The notes under the pieces: generated by a model
What the model saw: the letters and a program-made list of their open reading frames with translations, nothing else
Told to the model about the DNA's origin: nothing
The model's database searches: none
Program-made: the position numbers and the translations under genes
Shown: positions 50,318 to 59,430 of the stretch, one piece after another
How the letters are laid out: each line of letters starts with the position of its first letter
Position numbering within the stretch: position 1 is the first letter of the stretch
DNA from: VBDM01 sp035702665
GTDB taxonomy: Bacteria; Pseudomonadota; Gammaproteobacteria; Burkholderiales; SG8-39
Direction: 5' to 3'
Length of the DNA: 64,000 bases
Assembly (NCBI GenBank): GCA_035702665.1
Contig: DASSQD010000132.1
Location: 1-64,000 of the forward strand

Positions 50318-51015
50318 CGCTGGAAGTCGAAGGACTCGAGACGGCCTACGGGCGCAGCCAAGTGCTGTTCGGCGTTTCGCTCGCGGTGCGCACGGGCGAG
50401 GTCGCGACGCTGCTCGGGCGCAACGGCATGGGCAAGACGACCACCGTCCGCTCGATCATGGGCATGACGCGCAGCCGCGCCGGAACGATACGGTTCGAGG
50501 GCGAGCTGCTGCACGGCCTGCCCTCGTATCGCGTCGCCCAGGCGGGGCTGGGCCTCGTTCCCGAGGGGCGGCAGGTCTTCCCCAACCTCACCGTGCGCGA
50601 GAACCTCGTCGCGACCGCCGCCAGGCGATCGCGCTCGGCGCCGTGGACCCTCGCGAGCGTGTACGCGCTCTTCCCGCAGCTCGCCGAGCGGGAGGGCAAC
50701 CTCGGCAGCCAGCTTTCGGGCGGGGAGCAGCAGATGCTCGCCATCGGTCGCGCGCTCATGACCAACCCGCGCCTGCTGATTCTCGACGAGGCGACCGAGG
50801 GCCTCGCCCCGCTCGTGTGCGCCGAGATCTATCGCGCGATCGGGAACCTCAAGGCCTCCGGCCTTTCGATCCTCATCATCGACAAGGACCTGAGATCGCT
50901 CACGCGCATCGCGGACCGGCACCACGTCATCGAGAAGGGTCGCGTCGTGTGGACCGGCGACTCGCCCGAGCTCGCGCGGAGCCGCGAGGTGCAGCACCGC
51001 TACCTCGGCGTGTGA
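50314..51015 (+). CDS. ABC transporter ATP-binding protein, LivF type
   Basis: The 233-residue ATPase has Walker A GRNGMGKTTT, the Q-loop region VPEGRQVFPNLTVREN, the signature LSGGEQQMLAIGRAL and Walker B LLILDEATEGLAP. It is the short LivF partner. It closes the five-gene transporter operon, which is contiguous with the amidase gene cluster. Confidence 0.93.
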   Translation: MTLEVEGLETAYGRSQVLFGVSLAVRTGEVATLLGRNGMGKTTTVRSIMGMTRSRAGTIRFEGELLHGLPSYRVAQAGLGLVPEGRQVFPNLTVRENLVATAARRSRSAPWTLASVYALFPQLAEREGNLGSQLSGGEQQMLAIGRALMTNPRLLILDEATEGLAPLVCAEIYRAIGNLKASGLSILIIDKDLRSLTRIADRHHVIEKGRVVWTGDSPELARSREVQHRYLGV

Positions 51016-51063
51016 GCGCCGCTCTTCTTGCATTGGGCGCGCCGCACCAGTAATCTCGCCCGC

Positions 51064-51801
51064 GTGCTGTCGGTCAGGAATCTCTCGAAATCCTTCTCGG
51101 GTCCGCGCGCGAAGAGCGTGCTGCACGACATCAGCCTGGAGCTCGGCGCGGGCGACTACATCGCGGTGATGGGCGAGTCGGGCATCGGGAAGTCCACGCT
51201 TCTCAACCTCATCGCCTGTCTCGACCGCCCCGATTCGGGAGAGGTGCTGCTCGACGGAGTGAACTTGAGCGCGCTCGGCGACGACGAGGCGACTCGCGTG
51301 CGGCGCAAGCACATGGGGTTCGTGTTCCAGGCTTTCCACGTCCTGCCCTACCTGACCGTGGCGCAGAACGTCGCACTTCCTCTCGTCCTGAACCGCGCGG
51401 CAGGCAAGGCGATGGGCGAGCGGGTCGCCTCGCTCCTCGACGCAGTCAAGCTCGGCGATCGCGGCGAGAGCCTGCCGCGCGAGCTCTCCGGCGGCGAGAT
51501 GCAGCGCGTCGCGATCGCGCGCGCTCTCGTGCACAAGCCGCGGCTGGTGTTCGCCGACGAGCCGACGGGGAACCTCGATCCCGAAAGCGCGAAGGAGGTG
51601 TTGGCGCTGCTGCGAGAGTGCGTGAAGGGGGAGGGTGCTGCGGGAATCCTCGTCACGCACTCGGAGGCCGCCGCGAAGACGGCGGACAGGACTTACGTGC
51701 TCACCGAGGCCGGATTGCGGGCGCAAGCCCGTCCCGGCCCCGGTCGCAGAGGGGATCGGCGAGGCGGCGTGACGGAGCGCCGGCGCTCTCCGCGTTCATG
51801 A
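51064..51801 (+). CDS. ABC transporter ATP-binding protein, LolD/MacB type, without adjacent permease
   Basis: The 245-residue ATPase has Walker A GESGIGKSTLL, LSGGEMQRVAIARALVHKP and ADEPTGNLDPES, the pattern of LolD/FtsE/MacB-class ATPases. These normally work with an FtsX-like permease, but no such gene lies beside it here. The C-terminus is a basic, arginine-rich tail. GTG at 51064 gives the normal N-terminus; an upstream TTG at 51028 adds residues with no homology I recognise. Confidence 0.82.
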   Translation: MLSVRNLSKSFSGPRAKSVLHDISLELGAGDYIAVMGESGIGKSTLLNLIACLDRPDSGEVLLDGVNLSALGDDEATRVRRKHMGFVFQAFHVLPYLTVAQNVALPLVLNRAAGKAMGERVASLLDAVKLGDRGESLPRELSGGEMQRVAIARALVHKPRLVFADEPTGNLDPESAKEVLALLRECVKGEGAAGILVTHSEAAAKTADRTYVLTEAGLRAQARPGPGRRGDRRGGVTERRRSPRS

Positions 51802-51837
51802 GAATATAATCGCGCCGTCAGGTCGACGATCCCACCC

Positions 51838-52170
51838 ATGAGCAAACGACTTGCTTGTCTTGCCGCATTCGCCGCCGTGCTGTCCGGATGCGCGAGCACG
51901 ACCAAGAGCGAAAACGTCAGGATCTACAGCCCGGCGGAGCTGAAGCAGGGCGACTACCAGAGCGTGGCGCGGATCTGGACGGATTCCTGGCGCACCGCCG
52001 CGTGGGTGCCGACGTACTCGTCGCGCGAGAAGGGCATTGCGGCGCTGAAGGACAGAGCCGCATCCCTCGACGCGAACGGCCTGATCAACGTGGATTGCTA
52101 CGGAGACCGCGGGCTGTTCGGCGGTTCGGAAGCGTTCACCTGCTACGGGAAGGCGATCAAGGTCCCCTGA
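51838..52170 (+). CDS. Small putative lipoprotein, 110 aa
   Basis: The protein has a lipoprotein signal with lipobox LSGC and a mature part of about 90 residues. Two cysteines (in NVDCYGD and FTCYGKAI) are spaced as in small disulfide-bonded outer-membrane lipoproteins such as RcsF. No family is certain. It is followed by about 120 bases without a gene. Confidence 0.65.
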   Translation: MSKRLACLAAFAAVLSGCASTTKSENVRIYSPAELKQGDYQSVARIWTDSWRTAAWVPTYSSREKGIAALKDRAASLDANGLINVDCYGDRGLFGGSEAFTCYGKAIKVP

Positions 52171-52293
52171 GCGCGGCGGTTGCCTCGCGGAAACCGGCAC
52201 CCAGTTGTAACCGATGTAACCGTGTGCGAACGGCTCCTGCGGATCGAACTCCCGTGGTCTAATCGGGTCTTTTGACTATCGGCGGAGGTCCCG

Positions 52294-52860
52294 ATGAGCG
52301 GCTTACCTCAGGTGAGGCGCGCGGACAAGTTGATGCCGGAAGCGCGCGCGCGCGAGGTGCTGGAAAAGGGATTCTGCGGGCGCCTGGCCACGGTGGGCGA
52401 GGACGGCTGGCCGTACTGCGTTCCGCTTCTCTACGTCTGCATGGAGGGCGACATTTTCGTGCACAACACCCGCGCCAGGGGCCATTTGCGCGCCAACGTC
52501 GACCACGAGCCGCGCGTGTGCTTCGAGGTGGACGAGCCGGGCGAGGTATTCCCGTATGGACGCTTCGAGTGCGACTCGAGCGTGGCGTACGCGAGCGTGG
52601 TGGCGTTCGGCCGCATACGGGTGGTGGAGGAACTTCCCGCGCGGCAACGTTTCTTTGACGCGCTCATGGCGAAATACGCGAAGGGGAGGTGGAGCGAGCG
52701 TCCGAAAGGTTTCTATCCGCGCATCGACCAGATCACGCTGTACGCCATCGCGATCGAGCGCCTGAGCGGCAAGGAGACGCCGCTGCCCGAGGCGTCGCAG
52801 CGCTGGCCGGCGGCCGACAATACGAAATCGCCGAATGCCTCGGTTGAGACCGGACCCTAG
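52294..52860 (+). CDS. Pyridoxamine 5'-phosphate oxidase-like flavin-binding protein
   Basis: The 188-residue protein has the split-barrel pattern of the PNPOx-like / NimA group: GFCGRLATVGEDGWPYCVPLLYV, then DIFVHNTRARGHLRANV and VCFEVDEPGEV. It likely binds FMN or a related cofactor; its substrate is unknown. Its stop overlaps that of the convergent DinB-like gene. Confidence 0.82.
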   Translation: MSGLPQVRRADKLMPEARAREVLEKGFCGRLATVGEDGWPYCVPLLYVCMEGDIFVHNTRARGHLRANVDHEPRVCFEVDEPGEVFPYGRFECDSSVAYASVVAFGRIRVVEELPARQRFFDALMAKYAKGRWSERPKGFYPRIDQITLYAIAIERLSGKETPLPEASQRWPAADNTKSPNASVETGP

Positions 52861-53372
52861 ACCGGCGCGGTGGCGGACTCCCTGAGGTACACCGGCAGGT
52901 CGGTCGTCGGGGGCCGCACCCCCGGCACCTGGTACATGAGATCGGCGACGAAGCCGCGATGGTAGGTGGTGTGGTTGACGACGTGCAGCAGGATTTCCCC
53001 GCGGGTCATGACTCCGGGATTGCCGCCGATCAGCGTGAAGCGGACGCGCTCGGCGAGCGCGGCATCGGACAGGCCGTCGGCCCAGGCGATGTACCAGTCG
53101 TCGATCGCCTGCTGCTTGCGCCACAGCTCCGCAAGCGGCGGATGCCCCGGCGTGTTGCGAGCGGTGAACCCGTGGTCGCGCCCTTCGAGGTGCGCCTGCC
53201 AGATGAGGTCGATGACGTAGTTGTGGTTGAGCGTGTGAACCATGTTCTTGAAAAGGCTGGGGCGCTGCTTGGTCGCTTCGCCCTCGGGAAGCGCGGCCAC
53301 CGCCTCGAAAATGAGGTGGTTGGCCCAGCTGTTATAGCGCGCCAGCATGCGCGCCGATGGGGGAGTGATCAT
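52857..53372 (-). CDS. DinB-like metal-dependent protein
   Basis: The 171-residue four-helix-bundle protein shows the DinB metal-binding histidines in NMVHTLNHNYVID (near residue 47) and HVVNHTTYHRGF (near 134-145). The family includes thiol-dependent transferases and stress proteins of mostly unknown function. It is divergent from the type II secretion operon. Confidence 0.85.
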   Translation of the reverse strand: MITPPSARMLARYNSWANHLIFEAVAALPEGEATKQRPSLFKNMVHTLNHNYVIDLIWQAHLEGRDHGFTARNTPGHPPLAELWRKQQAIDDWYIAWADGLSDAALAERVRFTLIGGNPGVMTRGEILLHVVNHTTYHRGFVADLMYQVPGVRPPTTDLPVYLRESATAPV

Positions 53373-53462
53373 GGAGGTCCTCGTCGGGTTTGGAGCCCTC
53401 GAATTATGGCACCGGACCGGAGAGCGACCGCGGTCGGGAACGGCGATGACGGAATCGGCTGC

Positions 53463-53490
53463 TTCTCATGTAAGATGAAGAGTTTATAAG
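53463..53490 (+). promoter_or_regulatory. Candidate promoter of the gsp operon
   Basis: TTCTCA (53463-53468), a 16-bp gap and TATAAG (53485-53490) make a moderate sigma-70 promoter 40 nt upstream of gspC. It is an AT-rich spot in an otherwise GC-rich region and lies between divergent genes. Confidence 0.4.
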
Positions 53491-53529
53491 GGAAACCGGC
53501 ACTGCTCCGTCAAGTCTTGGGCCCCAACC

Positions 53530-54372
53530 ATGTCCGCAGCCATGTCTGTTGCGCAGCGTTTCATACCCTCGACCGGGCGGATCCAGGCCGTGCTGGCGCA
53601 CCGCGCGCTGCCGACCGCGGCGACCCTCGCCGCGCTGTTGTGGCTGTGCTGGGCGCTCGCGCAGGGTACCTGGCGGATCCTCCAGCCGGGATCGCCGGCG
53701 GTCGTCCGCAGCAGCGACGAGGCGACCGACCTCGGCGTGCTCGCCCGCTCGCAGCTTTTCGGGGCCGCCCCCGCGAAGGTCGCCGACGAAGCGAGCCTGG
53801 CCCCCTCCAATCTGAACATCACCCTGACCGGGGTCGCGGTGGAGCTCAAGGGCGGCTGCGCCCTGCTCGTCGTCCAGGGGCAACCCGAGTCCGCATTCTG
53901 CACCGGCGAAGAGCTGACGCCCGGGGTACGCCTTGACGCGGTGGAACGCGACCGCATCGTGATCCTGCGCAACGGCGTACGCGAAGCCGTGATGCTGAAG
54001 GACACGGAGAAGACCGCCGCGCTGAATTTGACTCCGCCTTCTCCACCCATCGTTCAGCCGAGCGGGACCGGCGCGCAACTGGTGGACCGCAGGCAATTGC
54101 AGCAGCAGCTCGGCAAGCCGGAGTTCCTGAGCCAGGCCTTGATCGTTCCCAACGCGGACGGGGGATTCCTGGTGCGGCAGATCCAGCCGGGCAGCCTGTA
54201 CGAGAAGCTCGGACTGCGGCCGGGCGACGTCATCAAGAACGTGAACGGCCAGGCGCTCACCAGCATGGACGACGTGATGCGGCTGTACCAGCAGTTCGGC
54301 AGCGCGCAGCGCGTGCTCGTGGAGGTGCAGCGCCAGGGACGCACCGAGACTCTCTACTACGACATGCGCTGA
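53530..54372 (+). CDS. gspC: Type II secretion system protein GspC
   Basis: The 280-residue inner-membrane protein has one helix near 30-48 (TAATLAALLWLCWALAQGTW), a periplasmic HR domain (about 75-155) that contacts the secretin, and a C-terminal PDZ-like domain (EKLGLRPGDVIKNVNGQAL). It links the secretin to the inner-membrane platform. It is the first gene of the operon. ATG at 53530 is used; a second in-frame ATG lies four codons later. Confidence 0.92.
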   Translation: MSAAMSVAQRFIPSTGRIQAVLAHRALPTAATLAALLWLCWALAQGTWRILQPGSPAVVRSSDEATDLGVLARSQLFGAAPAKVADEASLAPSNLNITLTGVAVELKGGCALLVVQGQPESAFCTGEELTPGVRLDAVERDRIVILRNGVREAVMLKDTEKTAALNLTPPSPPIVQPSGTGAQLVDRRQLQQQLGKPEFLSQALIVPNADGGFLVRQIQPGSLYEKLGLRPGDVIKNVNGQALTSMDDVMRLYQQFGSAQRVLVEVQRQGRTETLYYDMR

Positions 54373-54400
54373 ACGCGGCGCCCAGGACTTCACGACCGTC

Positions 54401-56650
54401 ATGAAAAACAACTATTCGATTGCTGTGCGGGCCCTTGCTGGGGCGCTTGCCATCGGCGCGCAGATCGCAGCGGCGCAGGCTCCGGGGCAGGGACAGGATG
54501 CGCCGCCCGGACAGGGTCCCGAGGGCGAGCAGCAGACGGCGCCGGTCACGCCGGCTGCGCCCGCGGCCCCGGCGCCGCGTCTTGCGCCCGGAGCCCGCGG
54601 CCCGGGGGCCCCTGCGATACAGCCGCGCGCGGGCGAGGTCCTGCTCAATTTCCAGCAGGCGGATCTGCAGGCCGTCGTCAAGGCCATGTCGCAGATGACC
54701 GGCCGCAACATGCTGATCGATCCGCGCGTGCGCGGCCAGGTGACCATCGTTTCGGCGAGGGCGATGCCGGTCGCGGCCGCGTATCAGGTGTTCCTGTCCG
54801 CGCTCAAGGCGCAGGGGTTTACCGCGGTCGAGGGCCCCGGCGATTCCGTGCGCATCGTTCCGGTGGCGGAAGCGAAGTCCGCCGCGCCGGTGAACGAGCA
54901 GGCCGGACCGCCGCGCGGCGGCGAGCAGGTCGTCACGCAGGTCATGATCGGGCAGCACGTCGCGGTCGCGCAACTGCAGACCGTGCTGCGTCCCCTGATG
55001 TCGCCGACCAGCCAGCTCTCGGTGTACGAGCCGGCGAACGCGCTGATCATCACCGACTACGCCGACAACGTGCGCCGGCTGATGCGCATCATCGAGAAGG
55101 TCGATCTGCCGACGAGCACCGACGTGACCGTGGTTCCGGTGCAGCACGCCTCCGCCGTCGACCTCGCGGAGATGGTCATCCGCCTCTCCGGGACGGGCGT
55201 GACCACCCCCGGGGCCGCGCCCGGAGTGCCTCCCTCGCAGCTCGCGGCGGGCGGCGACCGCTTCTCCGTGGTCGCCGATACGCGCACCAACAGCATCCTG
55301 CTGCGCTCCGACAATCCGGGACGCATCGAGCAGCTGCGCACGCTTATCAGCAGGCTCGACGTGCCCGCGCGCGCTATGGGCAGCACCCGGGTGATCTATC
55401 TCAAGCACGCCGAGGCGACCAAGCTGGTCGAAGTGCTGCGCGGCATGCTCCAGGCATCGGCTGCCGGGACCCCGGGCGCGCAGGCGGCGCCGGTCGCGGC
55501 GCGCCCGGGCGGAGCCGGAGCCGCCGCGCCCTCGCTCATCCAGGCGGACGAGGCCACCAACTCGATCATCATCAACGCCTCGGACACCGTCTACAACAAC
55601 CTGCGCACGGTGATCGAGCAGCTCGACATCCGGCGCGCCCAGGTCTACGTCGAGGCGCTGATCGCCGAGATGAACGCCGACCGCACCGACGAGCTGGGCT
55701 TCCAGTGGGCCGGGGTCACCGGTGTGGGTCAATCCTCGGTCGGGGGCTTCACGAATTTTCTCGGCGCCAATCCCAGCCTCGGCGCGGCGGTCGCGAGCCC
55801 TGCGACCGCTGCGGCCGCGTCGAACGGGCTGACGCTGGCGGTGCTCGGCAAGGCGATCACGCTTCCGAACGGCACCACGGTGCAGAGCCTGGGCGCTCTC
55901 GCGCGAGCCGTGACCTCGAACCAGCTCGGAAACATCCTGTCCACGCCGAACCTCCTGACGCTCGACAACTACCAGGCGAAGATCGTCGTCGGCCAGAACG
56001 TGCCTTTCGTGACCGGCAGCTTCACCACGACGGCCACCGTCGCCAGCCCGACGGCCGGCGCGGTGAACCCGTTCCAGACGATCGAGCGAAAGGACGTCGG
56101 GCTTATCTTGAGGATCAAGCCGCAGATTTCCGAAGGCTCGACGATACGGCTGGAAATTTCCCAGGAGCTGTCGGACATCGCCCCGACGGTGCTCACGGGG
56201 GCGTCCGATCTCATCACCAACAAGCGCTCCATCGAGACCAAGGTGATCGTCGACGACGGCGCCACCATCGTCCTCGGCGGGCTGATCCAGAACACCCTGA
56301 ACGAGACCACGCAGGGCGTCCCGCTTCTGAGCGAGATCCCCTTCATCGGCGCGCTGTTCCGCTTCAAGAGCCAGGAGAAGAAGCGCACCAACCTGATGAT
56401 CTTCCTGCGCCCGGTGATCGTGCGCGCCCCCGAGGACGCGTACCGCGTGACCATCGACCGCTACGAATACCTGCGCGGCTACACGCGCGGCGAAGGCCCC
56501 GAGCGGGAGAACATCTACGACCGGTTCGAGCCGGTGCCGGCGACCCCGGCTCCGCCGCCGGCCGCCCCGGCGCCCCCGCCGCTGGCTCCACCGCCCGCCG
56601 CGCCCGTCGCTCCGCCGCCGCAAGCGGCGCCCGCGCCGGCGGCGCAATAG
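54401..56650 (+). CDS. gspD: Type II secretion secretin GspD
   Basis: The 749-residue protein forms the outer-membrane channel. It has a signal peptide, a Pro/Ala/Gly-rich spacer, N0 (VLLNFQQADLQAVVKAMSQM), N1, N2 and N3 domains to about residue 420, then the secretin domain with GNILSTPNLLTLDN, VGQNVPFVTG and a final VPLLSEIPFIGALFR. The C-terminal 40 residues are almost only proline and alanine, which is unusual and may interact with the cell wall or a pilotin. Confidence 0.95.
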   Translation: MKNNYSIAVRALAGALAIGAQIAAAQAPGQGQDAPPGQGPEGEQQTAPVTPAAPAAPAPRLAPGARGPGAPAIQPRAGEVLLNFQQADLQAVVKAMSQMTGRNMLIDPRVRGQVTIVSARAMPVAAAYQVFLSALKAQGFTAVEGPGDSVRIVPVAEAKSAAPVNEQAGPPRGGEQVVTQVMIGQHVAVAQLQTVLRPLMSPTSQLSVYEPANALIITDYADNVRRLMRIIEKVDLPTSTDVTVVPVQHASAVDLAEMVIRLSGTGVTTPGAAPGVPPSQLAAGGDRFSVVADTRTNSILLRSDNPGRIEQLRTLISRLDVPARAMGSTRVIYLKHAEATKLVEVLRGMLQASAAGTPGAQAAPVAARPGGAGAAAPSLIQADEATNSIIINASDTVYNNLRTVIEQLDIRRAQVYVEALIAEMNADRTDELGFQWAGVTGVGQSSVGGFTNFLGANPSLGAAVASPATAAAASNGLTLAVLGKAITLPNGTTVQSLGALARAVTSNQLGNILSTPNLLTLDNYQAKIVVGQNVPFVTGSFTTTATVASPTAGAVNPFQTIERKDVGLILRIKPQISEGSTIRLEISQELSDIAPTVLTGASDLITNKRSIETKVIVDDGATIVLGGLIQNTLNETTQGVPLLSEIPFIGALFRFKSQEKKRTNLMIFLRPVIVRAPEDAYRVTIDRYEYLRGYTRGEGPERENIYDRFEPVPATPAPPPAAPAPPPLAPPPAAPVAPPPQAAPAPAAQ

Positions 56651-56654
56651 ATTC

Positions 56655-58166
56655 ATGGATATGTCGTCCAACACCCTCTCGGCCGACGCGCGCTGCGTCG
56701 AGCGGCTGCCTTACGCCTTTGCCAAGCGCCACGGCGTGATCAGCGCCCGGCAGCTCGACGAGGGCATCGAGCTGTGGGTGCGTCCCGGCGTGAAGGCGAG
56801 CGTGCTCGCCGAGGTGCAGCGCGTGCTCGGCGGGCCGCTCGCGCTGCGCGAGCTGGCCAAGGAGGCCTTCGATGCGGCGCTCGCTCGTGCCTACGAGCGG
56901 GGCACCTCGCAGGCGGCGGACATCGTCACCGACCTCGACGCGAGCCCCGACCTCGCCGCGCTCGCCGAGAACCTGCCCAAGGTCGCCGACCTGCTCGAGA
57001 GCGAGGACGACGCGCCCATCGTGCGGCTGATCAACGCGCTGTTCTCGCAGGCGGTGCGCGAGAACGCCTCGGACATCCACATCGAGGCCTTCGACCGGCG
57101 CTCCGTCGTGCGCTTCCGCAGGGACGGAATGCTGCGCGACGTGCTCGAGCCGCCGCAGGCGGCGCACGGCGTGATCGTTTCGCGCATCAAGATCATGGCG
57201 CGACTGGACATCGCCGAGAAGCGCCAGCCGCAGGACGGCCGCATCGCGCTGCGCCTCGCGGGCCGCTCGGTCGACGTGCGCGTCTCCATCCTGCCGACCG
57301 CGCACGGCGAGCGCGTGGTGCTGCGCCTGCTCGACAAGCAGGCGGGCCGGCTCGATCTCACGGGCCTGGGCATGGCCGACACGACCCTCGCAACGCTCAA
57401 GGAACTGATCCGCCAGCCGCACGGCATCATCCTGGTCACCGGCCCGACCGGTTCCGGAAAGACCACGACGCTCTACGCCGCGCTCTCGCAGCTCGACGCG
57501 AAGCACACCAATATCGTCACGGTCGAGGACCCGATCGAGTACGACCTCGACGGCGTGGGGCAGACGCAGGTGAATCCACGCATCGACCTGACCTTCGCGC
57601 GCGCGCTGCGCGCGATCCTGCGCCAGGACCCGGACGTGGTGATGATCGGCGAGATCCGCGATCTGGAGACCGCGCAGATCGCGGTGCAGGCGAGCCTGAC
57701 CGGGCACCTCGTGCTCGCGACGCTGCACACCAACGACGCCGCCGGCGCGGTGGTGCGGCTGGTCGACATGGGGATCGAGCCCTTCCTCGTCGCCTCGAGC
57801 CTGCTGGGCGTTCTCGCCCAGCGCTTGGTGCGCAGGCTGTGCCCGGCGTGCCGCCGCGCGCACGAGCCGGACGCCGCCGAGCGCGCGCTGCTCGCGAACG
57901 GCAACGGCGGCGCCGGGCACATGCTGTTCACCGCGCCCGGCTGCGAGGCGTGCACCTTCACCGGCTACCAGGGTCGCAGCGGCATCTTCGAGCTGCTCCT
58001 GATCGACGACGAGTCGCGGCGCCTCATCCACGGCCGCGCCGCCGAGGCCGACCTGCGCGACCACGCGCGCGTACGCGGGATGAAAGGCCTGCGCGAGGAC
58101 GGCATGCGCTGGGTGAAGGCGGGCGAGACCAGTCTCGAGGAAGTGCTGCGCGTGAGCCGCGAGTAG
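56655..58166 (+). CDS. gspE: Type II secretion ATPase GspE
   Basis: The 503-residue cytoplasmic ATPase drives pseudopilus assembly. It has Walker A GPTGSGKTTT (near 259-268), the Asp box EDPIEYDLDGVGQTQVN, Walker B region RQDPDVVMIGEIRD and the zinc-binding tetracysteine (CPAC ... CEAC). A second ATG two codons in is an alternative start. Confidence 0.96.
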   Translation: MDMSSNTLSADARCVERLPYAFAKRHGVISARQLDEGIELWVRPGVKASVLAEVQRVLGGPLALRELAKEAFDAALARAYERGTSQAADIVTDLDASPDLAALAENLPKVADLLESEDDAPIVRLINALFSQAVRENASDIHIEAFDRRSVVRFRRDGMLRDVLEPPQAAHGVIVSRIKIMARLDIAEKRQPQDGRIALRLAGRSVDVRVSILPTAHGERVVLRLLDKQAGRLDLTGLGMADTTLATLKELIRQPHGIILVTGPTGSGKTTTLYAALSQLDAKHTNIVTVEDPIEYDLDGVGQTQVNPRIDLTFARALRAILRQDPDVVMIGEIRDLETAQIAVQASLTGHLVLATLHTNDAAGAVVRLVDMGIEPFLVASSLLGVLAQRLVRRLCPACRRAHEPDAAERALLANGNGGAGHMLFTAPGCEACTFTGYQGRSGIFELLLIDDESRRLIHGRAAEADLRDHARVRGMKGLREDGMRWVKAGETSLEEVLRVSRE

Positions 58167-58185
58167 GTTCGCGCGGATACCGGGA

Positions 58186-59403
58186 ATGTCGGGTTTCGAG
58201 TACAGCGCGCTGGACACGGGCGGACGCGAGAAGCATGGCGTCATCGAGGCGGACACCGAGCGACACGCGCGCACGCTGTTGCGCGAGCGCGGCCTCGCGC
58301 CGCTCGCGGTCGAGTCGATCCGCGAGACCGCCGGCCACGCCGGCCTGCGCGAGCGCTTCACCCGCCCCGGGATGTCGCGCGGCGACCTGGCGCTGGTGAC
58401 CCGCCAGTTCGCGACCCTCGAGCGCGCCGGCCTCACCATCGAGGAGTGCCTGAACGTCCTCATCGAGCAGACCGAGGCGGCGGGCGCCCGCAGGCTGCTC
58501 GCGGCGGTCCGGGCGCGCGTCCTCGAAGGCCAGTCGCTCTCGCGCGGCCTCGCCGCGTTTCCCTCGGCGTTTCCCGAGATCTACCGCGCGATGATCGAGG
58601 CGGGCGAGCACTCGGGCAAGCTCGGCGAGGTGCTCGAGCGCCTCGCAGATTTCACCGAGAACCGCGAAAGCCTGCGCAACACCATGCTGACCGCGTTCAT
58701 CTACCCGGCGCTCGTCACGGTGGTGGCGCTCCTCGTGGTCGGCGGGCTGCTCGTATACGTGGTGCCGCAGGTAACGCGCGTGTTCACCAACCTCGGCCAG
58801 GCGCTCCCGCTGGCGACGCGCATCCTCATCGCGGTGAGCGATTTCGCCCGCGCGAGCGGTCTCCTGACTCTCGCCGTTCTGGTCGTCGCCCTCGTCGTCT
58901 TCCGGCTGCTTCTCCGCGACGAGGGGCGCCGGGCGCGCTGGCACGGATTCCTGCTGCGGCTCCCGCTCGTGGGCCGGCTGATCCGGGGCGTGAACGCGGC
59001 GCGCTTCGCCGACACCCTGGGGATCCTCACGGGCGCGGGCGTGCCGCTGCTCTCGTCGCTGCAGTCCGCCGCGGCGGTGGTCACGAACCTCCCGATGAAA
59101 GGCGCGGTGGAGGAGGCGGTGCGGCGGGTGCGCGAGGGCGCGGCCCTGTCGTCCTCGCTCGGCTCGGCGAAGCTCTTCCCGCCGCTCGTCATCCACCTGA
59201 TCGCCAGCGGCGAAGCCACGGGCCGGCTCGACTCGATGCTCGCGCGCGCCGCCGAGGCCCAGTCGCGCGAGCTGGAGAACTGGGTGCGAAGGCTGACGGC
59301 GCTGCTCGAGCCCGTGCTGATCATCCTCATGGGGATGATCGTCCTGTTCGTGGTCGTCGCGATCCTGCTGCCGATCTTCGACATGAACACGCTGGTACGA
59401 TAA
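58186..59403 (+). CDS. gspF: Type II secretion inner-membrane platform protein GspF
   Basis: The 405-residue protein has two repeated cytoplasmic GspF domains and three membrane helices (near 170-195, 220-240 and 375-398). Typical motifs are VTRQFATLERAGLTIEEC and MIEAGEHSGKLGEVLERLAD, repeated later as IASGEATGRLDSMLARAAE. It anchors the ATPase to the pseudopilus base. Confidence 0.95.
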   Translation: MSGFEYSALDTGGREKHGVIEADTERHARTLLRERGLAPLAVESIRETAGHAGLRERFTRPGMSRGDLALVTRQFATLERAGLTIEECLNVLIEQTEAAGARRLLAAVRARVLEGQSLSRGLAAFPSAFPEIYRAMIEAGEHSGKLGEVLERLADFTENRESLRNTMLTAFIYPALVTVVALLVVGGLLVYVVPQVTRVFTNLGQALPLATRILIAVSDFARASGLLTLAVLVVALVVFRLLLRDEGRRARWHGFLLRLPLVGRLIRGVNAARFADTLGILTGAGVPLLSSLQSAAAVVTNLPMKGAVEEAVRRVREGAALSSSLGSAKLFPPLVIHLIASGEATGRLDSMLARAAEAQSRELENWVRRLTALLEPVLIILMGMIVLFVVVAILLPIFDMNTLVR

Positions 59404-59430
59404 GGGCCTGCGCACCCCTCCGGAGCCGCC

